DNA of 6,255 nucleotides from JABIEQ01 sp964516055 (GCA_964516055.1 CAZEYK010000055.1:1-6255); one strand, 5' to 3'. Counted from the first letter of the stretch, positions 1 through 5,692 are shown. Numbers and translations are program-made. Notes: generated by a model not told the origin, from the sequence alone.

Positions 1-387
1 ATCAATCAATCGCACCACTTGTCCATTAATCAAATATTCACTTTCTCCCGAACGATACAATCGACGAGAAATAACTAATTCATCATATTCCAAATCAGCC
101 CGTTTTTCAGAATTATCAAGTGTCATACTCACACTCGCCATCCCCATTTTTCCTTTTGTTTCAGAACCAGAAAAAATAATATCTTCACTTTTTTTTCCAC
201 GAAGATGCTTCATCCGTTGCTCTCCCATAACCCATCGGATAGCATCGGAAACATTTGACTTACCACTCCCATTAGGACCAACAATTGCGGTAATCGTATG
301 TTTTCCATGTTGTGGCGGCAAAAAATCAATCGTTGTTGCGGTTGCAAAAGATTTAAATCCCTGAATTTCCATCCGTTTTAAATACAT
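1..387 (-). CDS. smc: Chromosome segregation protein SMC, N-terminal part (cut by window start)
   Basis: Smc is the ATPase core of bacterial condensin (Smc-ScpAB), which compacts and helps segregate the chromosome. Only the first 129 residues lie in the window; the frame is open to base 1. The start MYLKRMEIQGFKSF is the classic Smc beginning. The P-loop follows at residues 37-44 (GPNGSGKS), then SDAIRWVMGEQ at 47-57, as in canonical Smc. The remainder (about residues 58-129) fits the first ATPase lobe, with an R-loop-like RRLYRSGESEYLING segment near the window edge. I chose ATG at 387-385; an in-frame TTG at 402-400 is possible but would add only five unconserved residues. No clear Shine-Dalgarno sequence precedes it. 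It is divergent from nrnA and has its own promoter about 35 bp upstream. The hinge, coiled coils and C-terminal lobe are outside the window. Identification is near certain; RecN or SbcC are less likely given this exact N-terminus. Confidence 0.95.
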   Translation of the reverse strand, partial: MYLKRMEIQGFKSFATATTIDFLPPQHGKHTITAIVGPNGSGKSNVSDAIRWVMGEQRMKHLRGKKSEDIIFSGSETKGKMGMASVSMTLDNSEKRADLEYDELVISRRLYRSGESEYLINGQVVRLID

Positions 388-421
388 GTCAATGCTGCTC
401 AAAAATAATATGAATGAGACC

Positions 422-450
422 AGTATACCATCCTTGACAGCCCCAATCAA
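422..450 (-). promoter_or_regulatory. sigma70-type promoter for smc
   Basis: Read on the minus strand, a -35 element TTGATT (450-445) and a perfect-looking -10 TATACT (427-422) are separated by 17 bp. The expected start site is near 415, giving smc a leader of about 28 nt. The -35 lies inside the spacer of the opposing nrnA promoter. Predicted from sequence only. Confidence 0.65.
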
Positions 451-462
451 CTCCCGTATACT
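434..462 (+). promoter_or_regulatory. sigma70 promoter P1 of the nrnA operon
   Basis: A consensus -35 TTGACA (434-439), a 17-bp spacer and a -10 TATACT (457-462) predict a start near 469 and a leader of about 74 nt before nrnA. Only one -10 base differs from TATAAT. It is the best candidate for driving nrnA, the methyltransferase gene and clpP. Confidence 0.8.
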
Positions 463-470
463 GTACTATC

Positions 471-510
471 CTTAACATAGTATCAGATGACATCTATACT
501 CCTCGTTAAG
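471..510 (+). repeat. Inverted repeat / hairpin at the 5' end of the nrnA leader
   Basis: CTTAAC (471-476) pairs with GTTAAG (505-510), AGTAT (479-483) with ATACT (496-500), and AGAT (485-488) with ATCT (492-495) around a 3-nt loop. In total 15 pairs are broken by one bulged C and a small internal loop. It would sit at the extreme 5' end of a P1 transcript. There is no T tract, so it is not a terminator. A 5' stabilising stem or an operator over P2 are both possible. Confidence 0.5.
472..500 (+). promoter_or_regulatory. Possible second tandem promoter P2 of the nrnA operon
   Basis: A -35 TTAACA (472-477, five of six consensus bases), a 17-bp spacer and a -10 TATACT (495-500) predict a start near 507 and a 36-nt leader. 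It lies just downstream of P1. The same bases form the stem of the 471-510 inverted repeat, so the -10 match could partly reflect that symmetry. Confidence 0.5.
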
Positions 511-542
511 CATGTCCACCCTGAAAAATCGTATATATCCAT

Positions 543-1523
543 ATGCCACACAGAATTGCCAAACAAATTTTCAACGCCATTCAAAAATCTCGGCGGATAT
601 TGTTGGTGCCTCATAAAAACCCAGACGGCGATGCACTCGGGAGCGTAGCCTCATTCATGCAATTTTTACGGAGTATAGAAAAACCACATACCGCATTTTG
701 CAGTAGCCCTATTTCTGATCGATTAAACTATCTTCCCCACCTTGAATATATCACCAATGACAAACGTATTTGGGATGATCCTTCCTATGATTTAGTAATC
801 GTATTTGATTCTGGAGATCTCCGATATGCCGGAATTGCTGACGACATTGCAAAACATCGTTCTCGACTAAAAATTATTAATATAGATCACCACCCCACAA
901 ATGAACTATTTGGCGATCTCAATTTGGTAAATACTTCAGCATCATCAACCACAGAAATCTTATATCACTTTTTCAAATATAACGACATCACCATCACAAG
1001 TGAAATTGCCACATGTCTCCTAACAGGACTTATTACCGACACCGACAACTTCACCAATGCAGCAACATCCATTACCTCATTTTCTATTTCCAGTGATCTT
1101 ATTAGCCACGGAGGAAATTTAAATCTTATCCGTGGATGGGTATTTCAAGACAAATCAATCAAAGCGCTCAAACTATGGGGGACAGTACTCTCACGACTCA
1201 AAAAACATGAGGATCTTGATATTGTATACACGTATATCACCCAAGATGATCTACAAGAACACAACGTAAACGAATCAGAAGCCGAAGGACTTGCCAATTT
1301 TCTCAACACCATTGGAGATGGAAAAGCCGGATTAATACTAAAAGAACTCCCCGATGGAAAAACAAAAGGAAGCTTCCGCACCACACACGACAACGTTGAT
1401 GTTGGCGCAATGTCCATGCTCTTTGGAGGAGGTGGACACAAAAAAGCTGCCGGATTTACCATTGATGTCCCCTACCACGAAGCATTTGCCTACATCTTTA
1501 CCAAACTATCCGAAGAGAAATAA
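543..1523 (+). CDS. nrnA: DHH-family bifunctional nano-RNase / pAp phosphatase (NrnA-like)
   Basis: This cytoplasmic enzyme is predicted to degrade 2-5 nt RNAs to mononucleotides and to dephosphorylate 3'-phosphoadenosine 5'-phosphate, using a two-metal (typically Mn) centre. The 326-residue length is typical of NrnA. The DHH domain shows all metal motifs: HKNPDGDALGS (H24, D28, D30), VFDSGD with D89, the signature DHH at 115-117, and GLITDTDNF with D166/D168. The C-terminal DHHA1 domain carries the substrate-binding GGGGHKKAAG at 295-304. The ATG at 543 is the only plausible start, because a stop lies 21 nt upstream in frame. No Shine-Dalgarno sequence is visible. It is the first gene of an operon with the methyltransferase gene (22 nt downstream) and clpP. 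Membership in the DHH/DHHA1 family is certain; assignment to NrnA rather than another small DHH phosphodiesterase rests on length and the lack of extra domains. Confidence 0.9.
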   Translation: MPHRIAKQIFNAIQKSRRILLVPHKNPDGDALGSVASFMQFLRSIEKPHTAFCSSPISDRLNYLPHLEYITNDKRIWDDPSYDLVIVFDSGDLRYAGIADDIAKHRSRLKIINIDHHPTNELFGDLNLVNTSASSTTEILYHFFKYNDITITSEIATCLLTGLITDTDNFTNAATSITSFSISSDLISHGGNLNLIRGWVFQDKSIKALKLWGTVLSRLKKHEDLDIVYTYITQDDLQEHNVNESEAEGLANFLNTIGDGKAGLILKELPDGKTKGSFRTTHDNVDVGAMSMLFGGGGHKKAAGFTIDVPYHEAFAYIFTKLSEEK

Positions 1524-1545
1524 ACGTAGTATACTAAATCGTACT

Positions 1546-2190
1546 ATGCCAAAACGAAAAGAATATTACACCCAATCTCGTCAAGAAATGCTCAAATATA
1601 TTCCAAAAACTACAGCAACTGTACTCGAACTTGGCTGTGGGGCAGGAGCCTTTTGTGTATTAATCAAAGACAAAACCAATGCAGAGATATGGGGAATAGA
1701 CAGACACAAACCGTCCCTAGAAGAAGCACAAAAATTTCTACACAAAACTATTCACGGTGATGTCGTAGAATCCATAGCCACACTGCCAAATAACTATTTC
1801 GATTGCATCGTCTGTAATGATATCCTCGAACACCTTGAAGACCCATACACCGTAATACGCACACTGAAAAATAAACTCACAAACAAGGGTCGTATTGTGT
1901 GTTCTCTTCCAAATGTTCGTTACCTCCCAAACATATTTAATTTCATGGTAAAAAAACAATGGAAATACGAAGATGAAGGCGTCCTTGATAGCACACATCT
2001 TCGCTTCTTTACACAAAAGAGTATAGCTGATATGTTTGAACAACATGGATACTCAGTACATACCCTTGAAGGAATAAACCCCTTAAACTCTTGGAAATTT
2101 ACCCTTATCAATATACTTACCTTTGGCTTTCTCAGCGACACAACGTATATTCAATTTGCCTGCGTTGCCGAACCAAAACATAACACATAA
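1546..2190 (+). CDS. Class I SAM-dependent methyltransferase (Methyltransf_23-like)
   Basis: The 214-residue protein is a single Rossmann-fold methyltransferase. The SAM-binding motif I is VLELGCGAGAF (26-36), followed by the acidic residue that would hold the ribose (D52 in GIDRHKPS), GD at 71-72, motif II FDCIVCNDILEHLEDP (85-100), and the strand beginning GRIVCSLPNVRYL (115-127). The segment DSTHLRFFT (148-156) resembles the D-R-THLRFFT block of methyltransferases found in glycan and envelope clusters. The substrate cannot be told from sequence. The frame is open from 1354, but that stretch overlaps conserved nrnA sequence; ATG 1546 lies just after the nrnA stop and gives a normal N-terminus. 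A lone TATACT at 1530-1535 lacks a good -35, so I treat the gene as read from the nrnA promoter. clpP follows 12 nt downstream. No Shine-Dalgarno sequence is seen. Confidence 0.88.
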   Translation: MPKRKEYYTQSRQEMLKYIPKTTATVLELGCGAGAFCVLIKDKTNAEIWGIDRHKPSLEEAQKFLHKTIHGDVVESIATLPNNYFDCIVCNDILEHLEDPYTVIRTLKNKLTNKGRIVCSLPNVRYLPNIFNFMVKKQWKYEDEGVLDSTHLRFFTQKSIADMFEQHGYSVHTLEGINPLNSWKFTLINILTFGFLSDTTYIQFACVAEPKHNT

Positions 2191-2202
2191 ATACACATAT
2201 AT

Positions 2203-2787
2203 ATGCATGCACAACATCTCATTCCTACCGTTATAGAAAAAACAAGCTACGGCGAACGTGCCTACGATATTTATTCCCGTCTCCTCAAAGATCGGATCAT
2301 CTTTCTTGGAAGTGCTATTGATGACGCAGTAGCAAATACCGTTATTGCCCAAATGCTTTTTCTTGAAAATCAAGATCCTGACAAAGATATTAAACTGTAT
2401 ATAAACTCTCCAGGAGGATCTGTGACATCAGGCATGGCTATTTACGACACCATGCAATATATCAAACCTGATGTTTCAACTATTTGTATTGGTATTGCCG
2501 CCAGCATGGGTGCAGTACTTCTTGCAGCAGGAGAACACGAAAAACGATTTTGTCTTCCAAACAGCGAAGTCATGATCCACCAAGTACTCGGTGGTACCCA
2601 AGGACAAGCAAGTGACATCCAAATTCATGCCGAACGCATTGTAAAAATGAAAAAACATCTCAATGAAATTCTTGCCAAACACTCCAGCCAACCATTTGAA
2701 AAAGTAGAAAAAGATGCTGATCGTGACTACTTCATGACGGCAATAGAAGCCGTAGACTACGGACTCATCGACAAAGTTATCAGCTAA
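2203..2787 (+). CDS. clpP: ATP-dependent Clp protease proteolytic subunit ClpP
   Basis: ClpP forms the tetradecameric serine-protease barrel that degrades proteins unfolded by ClpX or ClpA/C ATPases in the cytoplasm. The 194-residue length is standard. The catalytic triad is visible at the expected spacing: S101 in AASMGAVLLAAG, H126 in MIHQ, and D175 in DADRDYF (25 and 49 residues apart, as in E. coli ClpP). The oxyanion region INSPGGSV (67-74) and the handle-helix region near 135-158 are intact. The N-terminus MHAQHLIPTVIEKTSYGERAYD is the usual axial-loop sequence, so ATG 2203 is the right start. No Shine-Dalgarno sequence precedes it. It ends the nrnA operon and is followed by a strong hairpin and a terminator. 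No clpX or tig lies beside it here, although those are frequent neighbours in other bacteria. A weak internal promoter (TATACT at 2112-2117, poor -35) could add expression. Confidence 0.97.
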   Translation: MHAQHLIPTVIEKTSYGERAYDIYSRLLKDRIIFLGSAIDDAVANTVIAQMLFLENQDPDKDIKLYINSPGGSVTSGMAIYDTMQYIKPDVSTICIGIAASMGAVLLAAGEHEKRFCLPNSEVMIHQVLGGTQGQASDIQIHAERIVKMKKHLNEILAKHSSQPFEKVEKDADRDYFMTAIEAVDYGLIDKVIS

Positions 2788-2810
2788 TTACTCAAAAAAC
2801 ACAAAGCACG

Positions 2811-2858
2811 TAATATATAACAACATCCGACGTAATAGTCGGATGTTGTTATATATTA
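2811..2858. repeat. 21-bp perfect hairpin downstream of clpP
   Basis: Bases 2811-2831 are perfectly complementary to 2838-2858 around the loop GTAATA. The GC-richer part is next to the loop (ACATCCGAC/GTCGGATGT) and the base is AT-rich. No run of T follows, so it is not a classic terminator. It would lie in the 3' UTR of clpP mRNA, 35 nt upstream of the actual terminator, and could be a 3' stabiliser or a double-strand RNase site. Confidence 0.85.
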
Positions 2859-2892
2859 TATTGCATACAAAAAAATAAAAAATGTTATAAAC

Positions 2893-2926
2893 AAAAAGCC
2901 CCAGCAATATAGCTAGGGGCTTTTTT
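2893..2926. terminator. Bidirectional intrinsic terminator between clpP and the leftward RNA
   Basis: GCCCC (2898-2902) pairs with GGGGC (2916-2920), with an inner AGC/GCT stem and one bulged A. An A tract (2893-2897) lies on one side and a T tract (2921-2926) on the other. It can end the nrnA-clpP operon rightwards and the 3267-to-2893 transcript leftwards. Confidence 0.85.
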
Positions 2927-3267
2927 ATTTGAAAAGTTATGGAGCAATGCCCCATGCTGTAACCAATGAGATGTAGCGTAGCGTGTATTACTAGTCGTAA
3001 CCGGTAATAGCGTCACACTACATCCCCATGCTTGTCTGGCTACAGAGGAATACATACTTACAAGCGAGAAGTATATACATACTCTGGGTCCAAGAATGGT
3101 ACGTCCTTGAATTTCATGAAGTTCAGAGCACTATTCAGATCTATCGGTACCGTAAAAATAAATCCGTCCTATTGATAGCTACAACTTGGTGATACAATCA
3201 CTCTACCGCGATAATATTCTAAGCGGTGTGTAAACAGTCAATATAAAACAGCTTATGAAAAGCTGAT
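2893..3267 (-). ncRNA. Candidate structured non-coding RNA, leftward, unknown family
   Basis: About 375 nt run from a consensus promoter (start near 3267) to the terminator at 2893-2926 without a convincing protein gene. The predicted transcript opens with a hairpin (CAGCTT/AAGCTG, 3265-3249). It contains a long stem (CAGAG/CTCTG at 3043-3047 and 3082-3086, enclosing 3051-3059 with 3069-3077, one mismatch). It also has a multi-part stem (GATGTAG/CTACATC at 2970-2976 and 3018-3024, TATTAC/GTAATA inside) and a small stem at 2943-2958. A 9-base repeat CCCCATGCT occurs at 2950-2958 and 3024-3032 (plus strand). The size fits tmRNA or RNase P RNA, but I find no T-arm, CCA end, or RNase P core motif (GAGGAAAGTCC or ACAGAA). 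The only open frame is 36 codons (3168-3058), with one ATG giving a 19-aa peptide. Transcription is well supported; the RNA's nature is unknown. Confidence 0.5.
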
Positions 3268-3272
3268 AGGAG

Positions 3273-3301
3273 AGAATACCACAATATGTCACCCTTGTCA
3301 A
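3273..3301 (-). promoter_or_regulatory. sigma70 promoter of the leftward candidate RNA
   Basis: On the minus strand, a consensus -35 TTGACA (3301-3296), 17 bp and a -10 TATTCT (3278-3273) predict a start near 3267, immediately before a 6-bp hairpin. No protein start codon with a long frame follows, which is why the downstream stretch is called an RNA gene. Confidence 0.75.
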
Positions 3302-3362
3302 CCCCTAAGGGCTAAATAACTGTATTTTTAGCTTAATATAGCAAAAAAACACAAAAACAGTC

Positions 3363-3391
3363 TTGACAAAAAAAGTAATTTTTGCTATGCT
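3363..3391 (+). promoter_or_regulatory. sigma70 promoter of the rightward candidate RNA
   Basis: A consensus -35 TTGACA (3363-3368), 17 bp and a -10 TATGCT (3386-3391) predict a start near 3397-3398. The A-rich stretch at 3343-3359, just upstream, resembles an UP element. It is divergent from the promoter at 3273-3301, with about 60 bp between the two -35 boxes. Confidence 0.78.
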
Positions 3392-3447
3392 ACGTCATTC
3401 TCTTATTACCAAAGAGAAGTTCATTAAACAAAGTCGATGAAATCATA

Positions 3448-3630
3448 ATGTTGAATATCAAAAAAATATTCCATATCATGGTCCCATCGACCAATAAACA
3501 GCGAAAGCTGACGTGTCTCTCCCCACCGCTCTTTCCCCCCTGGCCACGTTTCTTCACCAAAGCTCAAAAAGCAATGGTAGAAAAACGTAATCACAATTCT
3601 CACTGCATACAAATCATTTGTATTCACTGA
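3448..3630 (+). CDS. Doubtful small ORF inside the rightward RNA
   Basis: An ATG at 3448 opens 60 codons ending five bases before the terminator stem. The predicted peptide begins MLNIKKIFHIMV, has a proline-rich middle (SPPLFPPWPRFF) and three cysteines, and matches no family I recognise. No Shine-Dalgarno sequence is present, but that is true of every gene here. A three-codon frame (3437-3448) overlaps the start by one base (TAATG). The good fit between promoter and terminator keeps the ORF possible. The C-runs and the continuous hairpins across it make a structural RNA more likely. Confidence 0.2.
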   Translation: MLNIKKIFHIMVPSTNKQRKLTCLSPPLFPPWPRFFTKAQKAMVEKRNHNSHCIQIICIH

Positions 3631-3635
3631 AAAAC

Positions 3636-3664
3636 AAAAAAATCCCATAATTGGGGATTTTTTT
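3636..3664. terminator. Bidirectional intrinsic terminator between the rightward RNA and the vanW-like gene
   Basis: Bases 3636-3646 (seven A, then TCCC) pair perfectly with 3654-3664 (GGGA, then seven T) around a 7-nt loop. The A and T tracts are symmetric, so it can stop the rightward RNA and also the leftward hsp20-vanW operon, whose last stop codon is 46 bp away. Confidence 0.88.
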
Positions 3665-3709
3665 GTACTTTATCTTGTATATATCCGTACTTCATTATTT
3701 CGTGTGATA

Positions 3710-5689
3710 TTACTGAACAACAACCTCGTTACCAGACTCTACAACAGCAGCAGAGTCCTCACTCGATATAATTTCCTCCGCAGCAGAACCAACAACACCG
3801 TCCTCCCCTACTCCAACTAAACAAATCTGAGGCAACGGCCGATAATAACTAGAAAAGACTTCCTCTTCTTTTGTCCCATCAGACAAAGTTCGGGAATACG
3901 TAAATGAAGTTTCGGCACCAGTATATGCATGCTGACACTCAGTAACTCCTGCCGCAAGTTTTTTTGTTTCCACAATTTTCTTTTCTCCTGGAGCAATCCA
4001 CCGATGAACCACCGGTTCTGTATAAGAAGCCTCTCGCCCATCAGCCGTTCCCCATAGAGTAAATCGCAACTCCCCTGTATTCACATCCATCTCTGTTTGT
4101 AACAAAATATAATTGTCAGTATCATTTTTAAATTTAAAATCAGGAGCTGGTTCATAAATAGTAGCATCTGTTCCCGGCTTATTATTGCGTGCATCATTAT
4201 AATAACTCACTACCAGAGAATGATTTCGCCGTTCAGTAATATCCATACCACTATTCATTGCCATTCGAAATAATGTTGTTCCAATCTGACATAATCCTCC
4301 ACCAATTTCTGGTTTAATTTCATCTCCCTTAATAACAAGTTCAGGAAGATAACCACCTTCTACCGTATACGGCTTCGTATATTCAATGGTAGAAAATACT
4401 TCTCCTGGTTTTACCAAAATACCATTTAACTTTTGTACCCCATTTCGAATATTCGCAATACGATTTCGTGGACTTCCCGCAAAATTAGAGATCCCCACCC
4501 CAAGCACATCAGTAATACCTAAATCATTAGCATCCCCCGTTTTAAGTGATGGCTCTACTTTTTCAACCACAACAGGAACAACAACCGAAACTCCTTCATC
4601 ATGCCACGTTCTATCAATAATGACAGACTGAATATTCTTATAGGTTTGCTCAATATTCACCCCAATACCAGGACGAGAACCCTGAAACTCAACAACCTTT
4701 CCTGCATCATTAATTTCAAATCGAGCATCTTGTGGGCCAACATCAATAACCGAAGAAATATGTTCTTCAATATATGCCATGGTAGAACTGGCATCAAGAC
4801 CAAATGCAATGCCATCATCCGTCCGAACAAAAGTAAGCCATTCAGCAATGTCTGAAGGAGAAATAGTCCATTCACTATCTTGTTTCGTTCTACTATCTGT
4901 ATAGGTAAATGAAATTTCTCCACCATCAAACACCTTTCCCAACCGATCCAACACACCGTTCATAATATCTGTATCAGAAATTTCTGGTTCCGTATATGTA
5001 GCATCAATAGCAATAACAGGAGAACGCAATGATGACCACTGAGAAGTGATTTGAGAAATAATATGATCATAATTAAACACCATCCCTGCGGTAGAACTAA
5101 CAAGGATATATGCTACTGGTGACACCTGTGTAATAACAATATGTGCGTCAGCCGGCTTTGCCTCATAAGGAGCCAAATAATCCGTAACAATGTCATGAAT
5201 GCGCTTTGTATCAACCTCAACATGTTGCAAAGATAATGATTGTGAATCAACACGAGCTCGAAATGCAATAAATGCCCGACTAAAAATATCAGTATCTTTC
5301 CCATAATTGAATAACCAATCTACTTCATCGTCTATTCGTGTTTCAATAAGTTCTAGTGAATCACTTTCAGAAACCAGAATAGGATACATAACTAAATCAT
5401 CAATATCACCACGAAACGTAAATCGAACTCCCTCAGAAATAAGTTTATCTACCATTTCTTGAAGTAATTCTTTTAATTCCCCCCGTTCCAAACCTCCAAC
5501 AGGAACATCGCCTACTGTTAATCCAGGAAGCGTTCGTTGATCATATGATTTGGCATACGCAAGAAGAGAAATAAAAAACAAACCAAACAGGGCAACAATA
5601 ACAATAACCGTTAACCAAATTCTTCGCCAAGAAAAAAGCACTTTTTTTTCCATAAAAAACCCGGCAACTTGTTTTACTTGTTCTTTCAT
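3710..5689 (-). CDS. Membrane-anchored VanW-domain protein (YoaR-like), envelope-associated
   Basis: The 659-residue protein has a short basic cytoplasmic N-terminus, one membrane segment (about 24-46) and a large extracellular part. Residues about 50-380 look like repeated YoaR-type putative peptidoglycan-binding (PG_binding_4-like) modules. A VanW domain spans about 395-530, with its hallmark GGGLCQIGTTLF (463-474, C467) and RRNHSL around H490. A beta-rich G5-like tail follows at about 555-625, and an acidic, low-complexity, Ser/Val-rich end at about 628-659. Cysteines 585 and 623 flank the tail domain and could form a disulfide. VanW proteins are named from vancomycin-resistance clusters, but their biochemical activity is not established; a cell-wall or surface role is inferred. 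ATG 5689 starts 3 nt after the hsp20 stop, so it is co-transcribed; M13 is an alternative start. No Shine-Dalgarno sequence is seen. The terminator at 3636-3664 ends the operon. Confidence 0.88.
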   Translation of the reverse strand: MKEQVKQVAGFFMEKKVLFSWRRIWLTVIVIVALFGLFFISLLAYAKSYDQRTLPGLTVGDVPVGGLERGELKELLQEMVDKLISEGVRFTFRGDIDDLVMYPILVSESDSLELIETRIDDEVDWLFNYGKDTDIFSRAFIAFRARVDSQSLSLQHVEVDTKRIHDIVTDYLAPYEAKPADAHIVITQVSPVAYILVSSTAGMVFNYDHIISQITSQWSSLRSPVIAIDATYTEPEISDTDIMNGVLDRLGKVFDGGEISFTYTDSRTKQDSEWTISPSDIAEWLTFVRTDDGIAFGLDASSTMAYIEEHISSVIDVGPQDARFEINDAGKVVEFQGSRPGIGVNIEQTYKNIQSVIIDRTWHDEGVSVVVPVVVEKVEPSLKTGDANDLGITDVLGVGISNFAGSPRNRIANIRNGVQKLNGILVKPGEVFSTIEYTKPYTVEGGYLPELVIKGDEIKPEIGGGLCQIGTTLFRMAMNSGMDITERRNHSLVVSYYNDARNNKPGTDATIYEPAPDFKFKNDTDNYILLQTEMDVNTGELRFTLWGTADGREASYTEPVVHRWIAPGEKKIVETKKLAAGVTECQHAYTGAETSFTYSRTLSDGTKEEEVFSSYYRPLPQICLVGVGEDGVVGSAAEEIISSEDSAAVVESGNEVVVQ

Positions 5690-5692
5690 ATA

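Larger units (their letters stand above)
3398..3664 (+). ncRNA. Candidate structured small RNA, rightward, unknown family
   Basis: A strong promoter and an intrinsic terminator bound about 267 nt. Hairpins follow one another: 3398-3404 with 3412-3418; a long-range GTCGATG/CATCGAC stem (3433-3439, 3485-3491) enclosing GAATAT/ATATTC (3453-3458, 3466-3471); CAGC-GAAA-GCTG with a GNRA loop (3499-3510); ACGTG/CACGT (3511-3515, 3545-3549) closing a 29-nt loop with 25 pyrimidines; ACCA/TGGT with GCT/AGC inside (3556-3578); and a perfect 7-bp ATACAAA/TTTGTAT hairpin (3607-3623). The last is followed by the terminator. The dense pairing and C-rich loop argue for a regulatory RNA rather than an mRNA. 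A 60-codon frame (3448-3630) lies inside and is annotated separately as doubtful. I do not recognise the family; SRP, 6S, RNase P and tmRNA hallmarks are not visible. Confidence 0.5.

Noticed and set aside
1530..1535. Isolated TATACT before the methyltransferase gene as a separate promoter
   Set aside because: No acceptable -35 at 16-18 bp and no extended -10; operon read-through from the nrnA promoters is simpler.
1354..1545. 64-codon upstream extension of the methyltransferase frame
   Set aside because: It overlaps the conserved DHHA1 end of nrnA, has no methyltransferase homology, and ATG 1546 gives a normal family N-terminus.
3058..3168. 36-codon open frame on the minus strand, with an ATG at 3117 giving a 19-residue peptide (MKFKDVPFLDPEYVYTSRL)
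   Set aside because: It looks protein-like and faintly recalls ribosomal protein S18, but it is far too short, lacks the rest of any domain, and its end lies inside a hairpin. It could be a tmRNA-like tag or a gene remnant, but the evidence is insufficient.
3028..3192. 54-codon plus-strand ORF from ATG 3028
   Set aside because: It runs antisense to the candidate leftward RNA, has no promoter or terminator of its own, and no recognisable motif.
2941..3267. tmRNA or RNase P RNA identity for the leftward RNA
   Set aside because: The size fits, but I find no GGTTCRA T-arm, no CCA-ended acceptor, no ALAA-type tag, and no GAGGAAAGTCC or ACAGAA core; a covariance search is needed to settle it.
3424..3648. 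74-codon minus-strand ORF between the vanW terminator and 3424
   Set aside because: It starts inside the terminator stem, opposite the strong rightward promoter and its hairpins, and shows no known motif.
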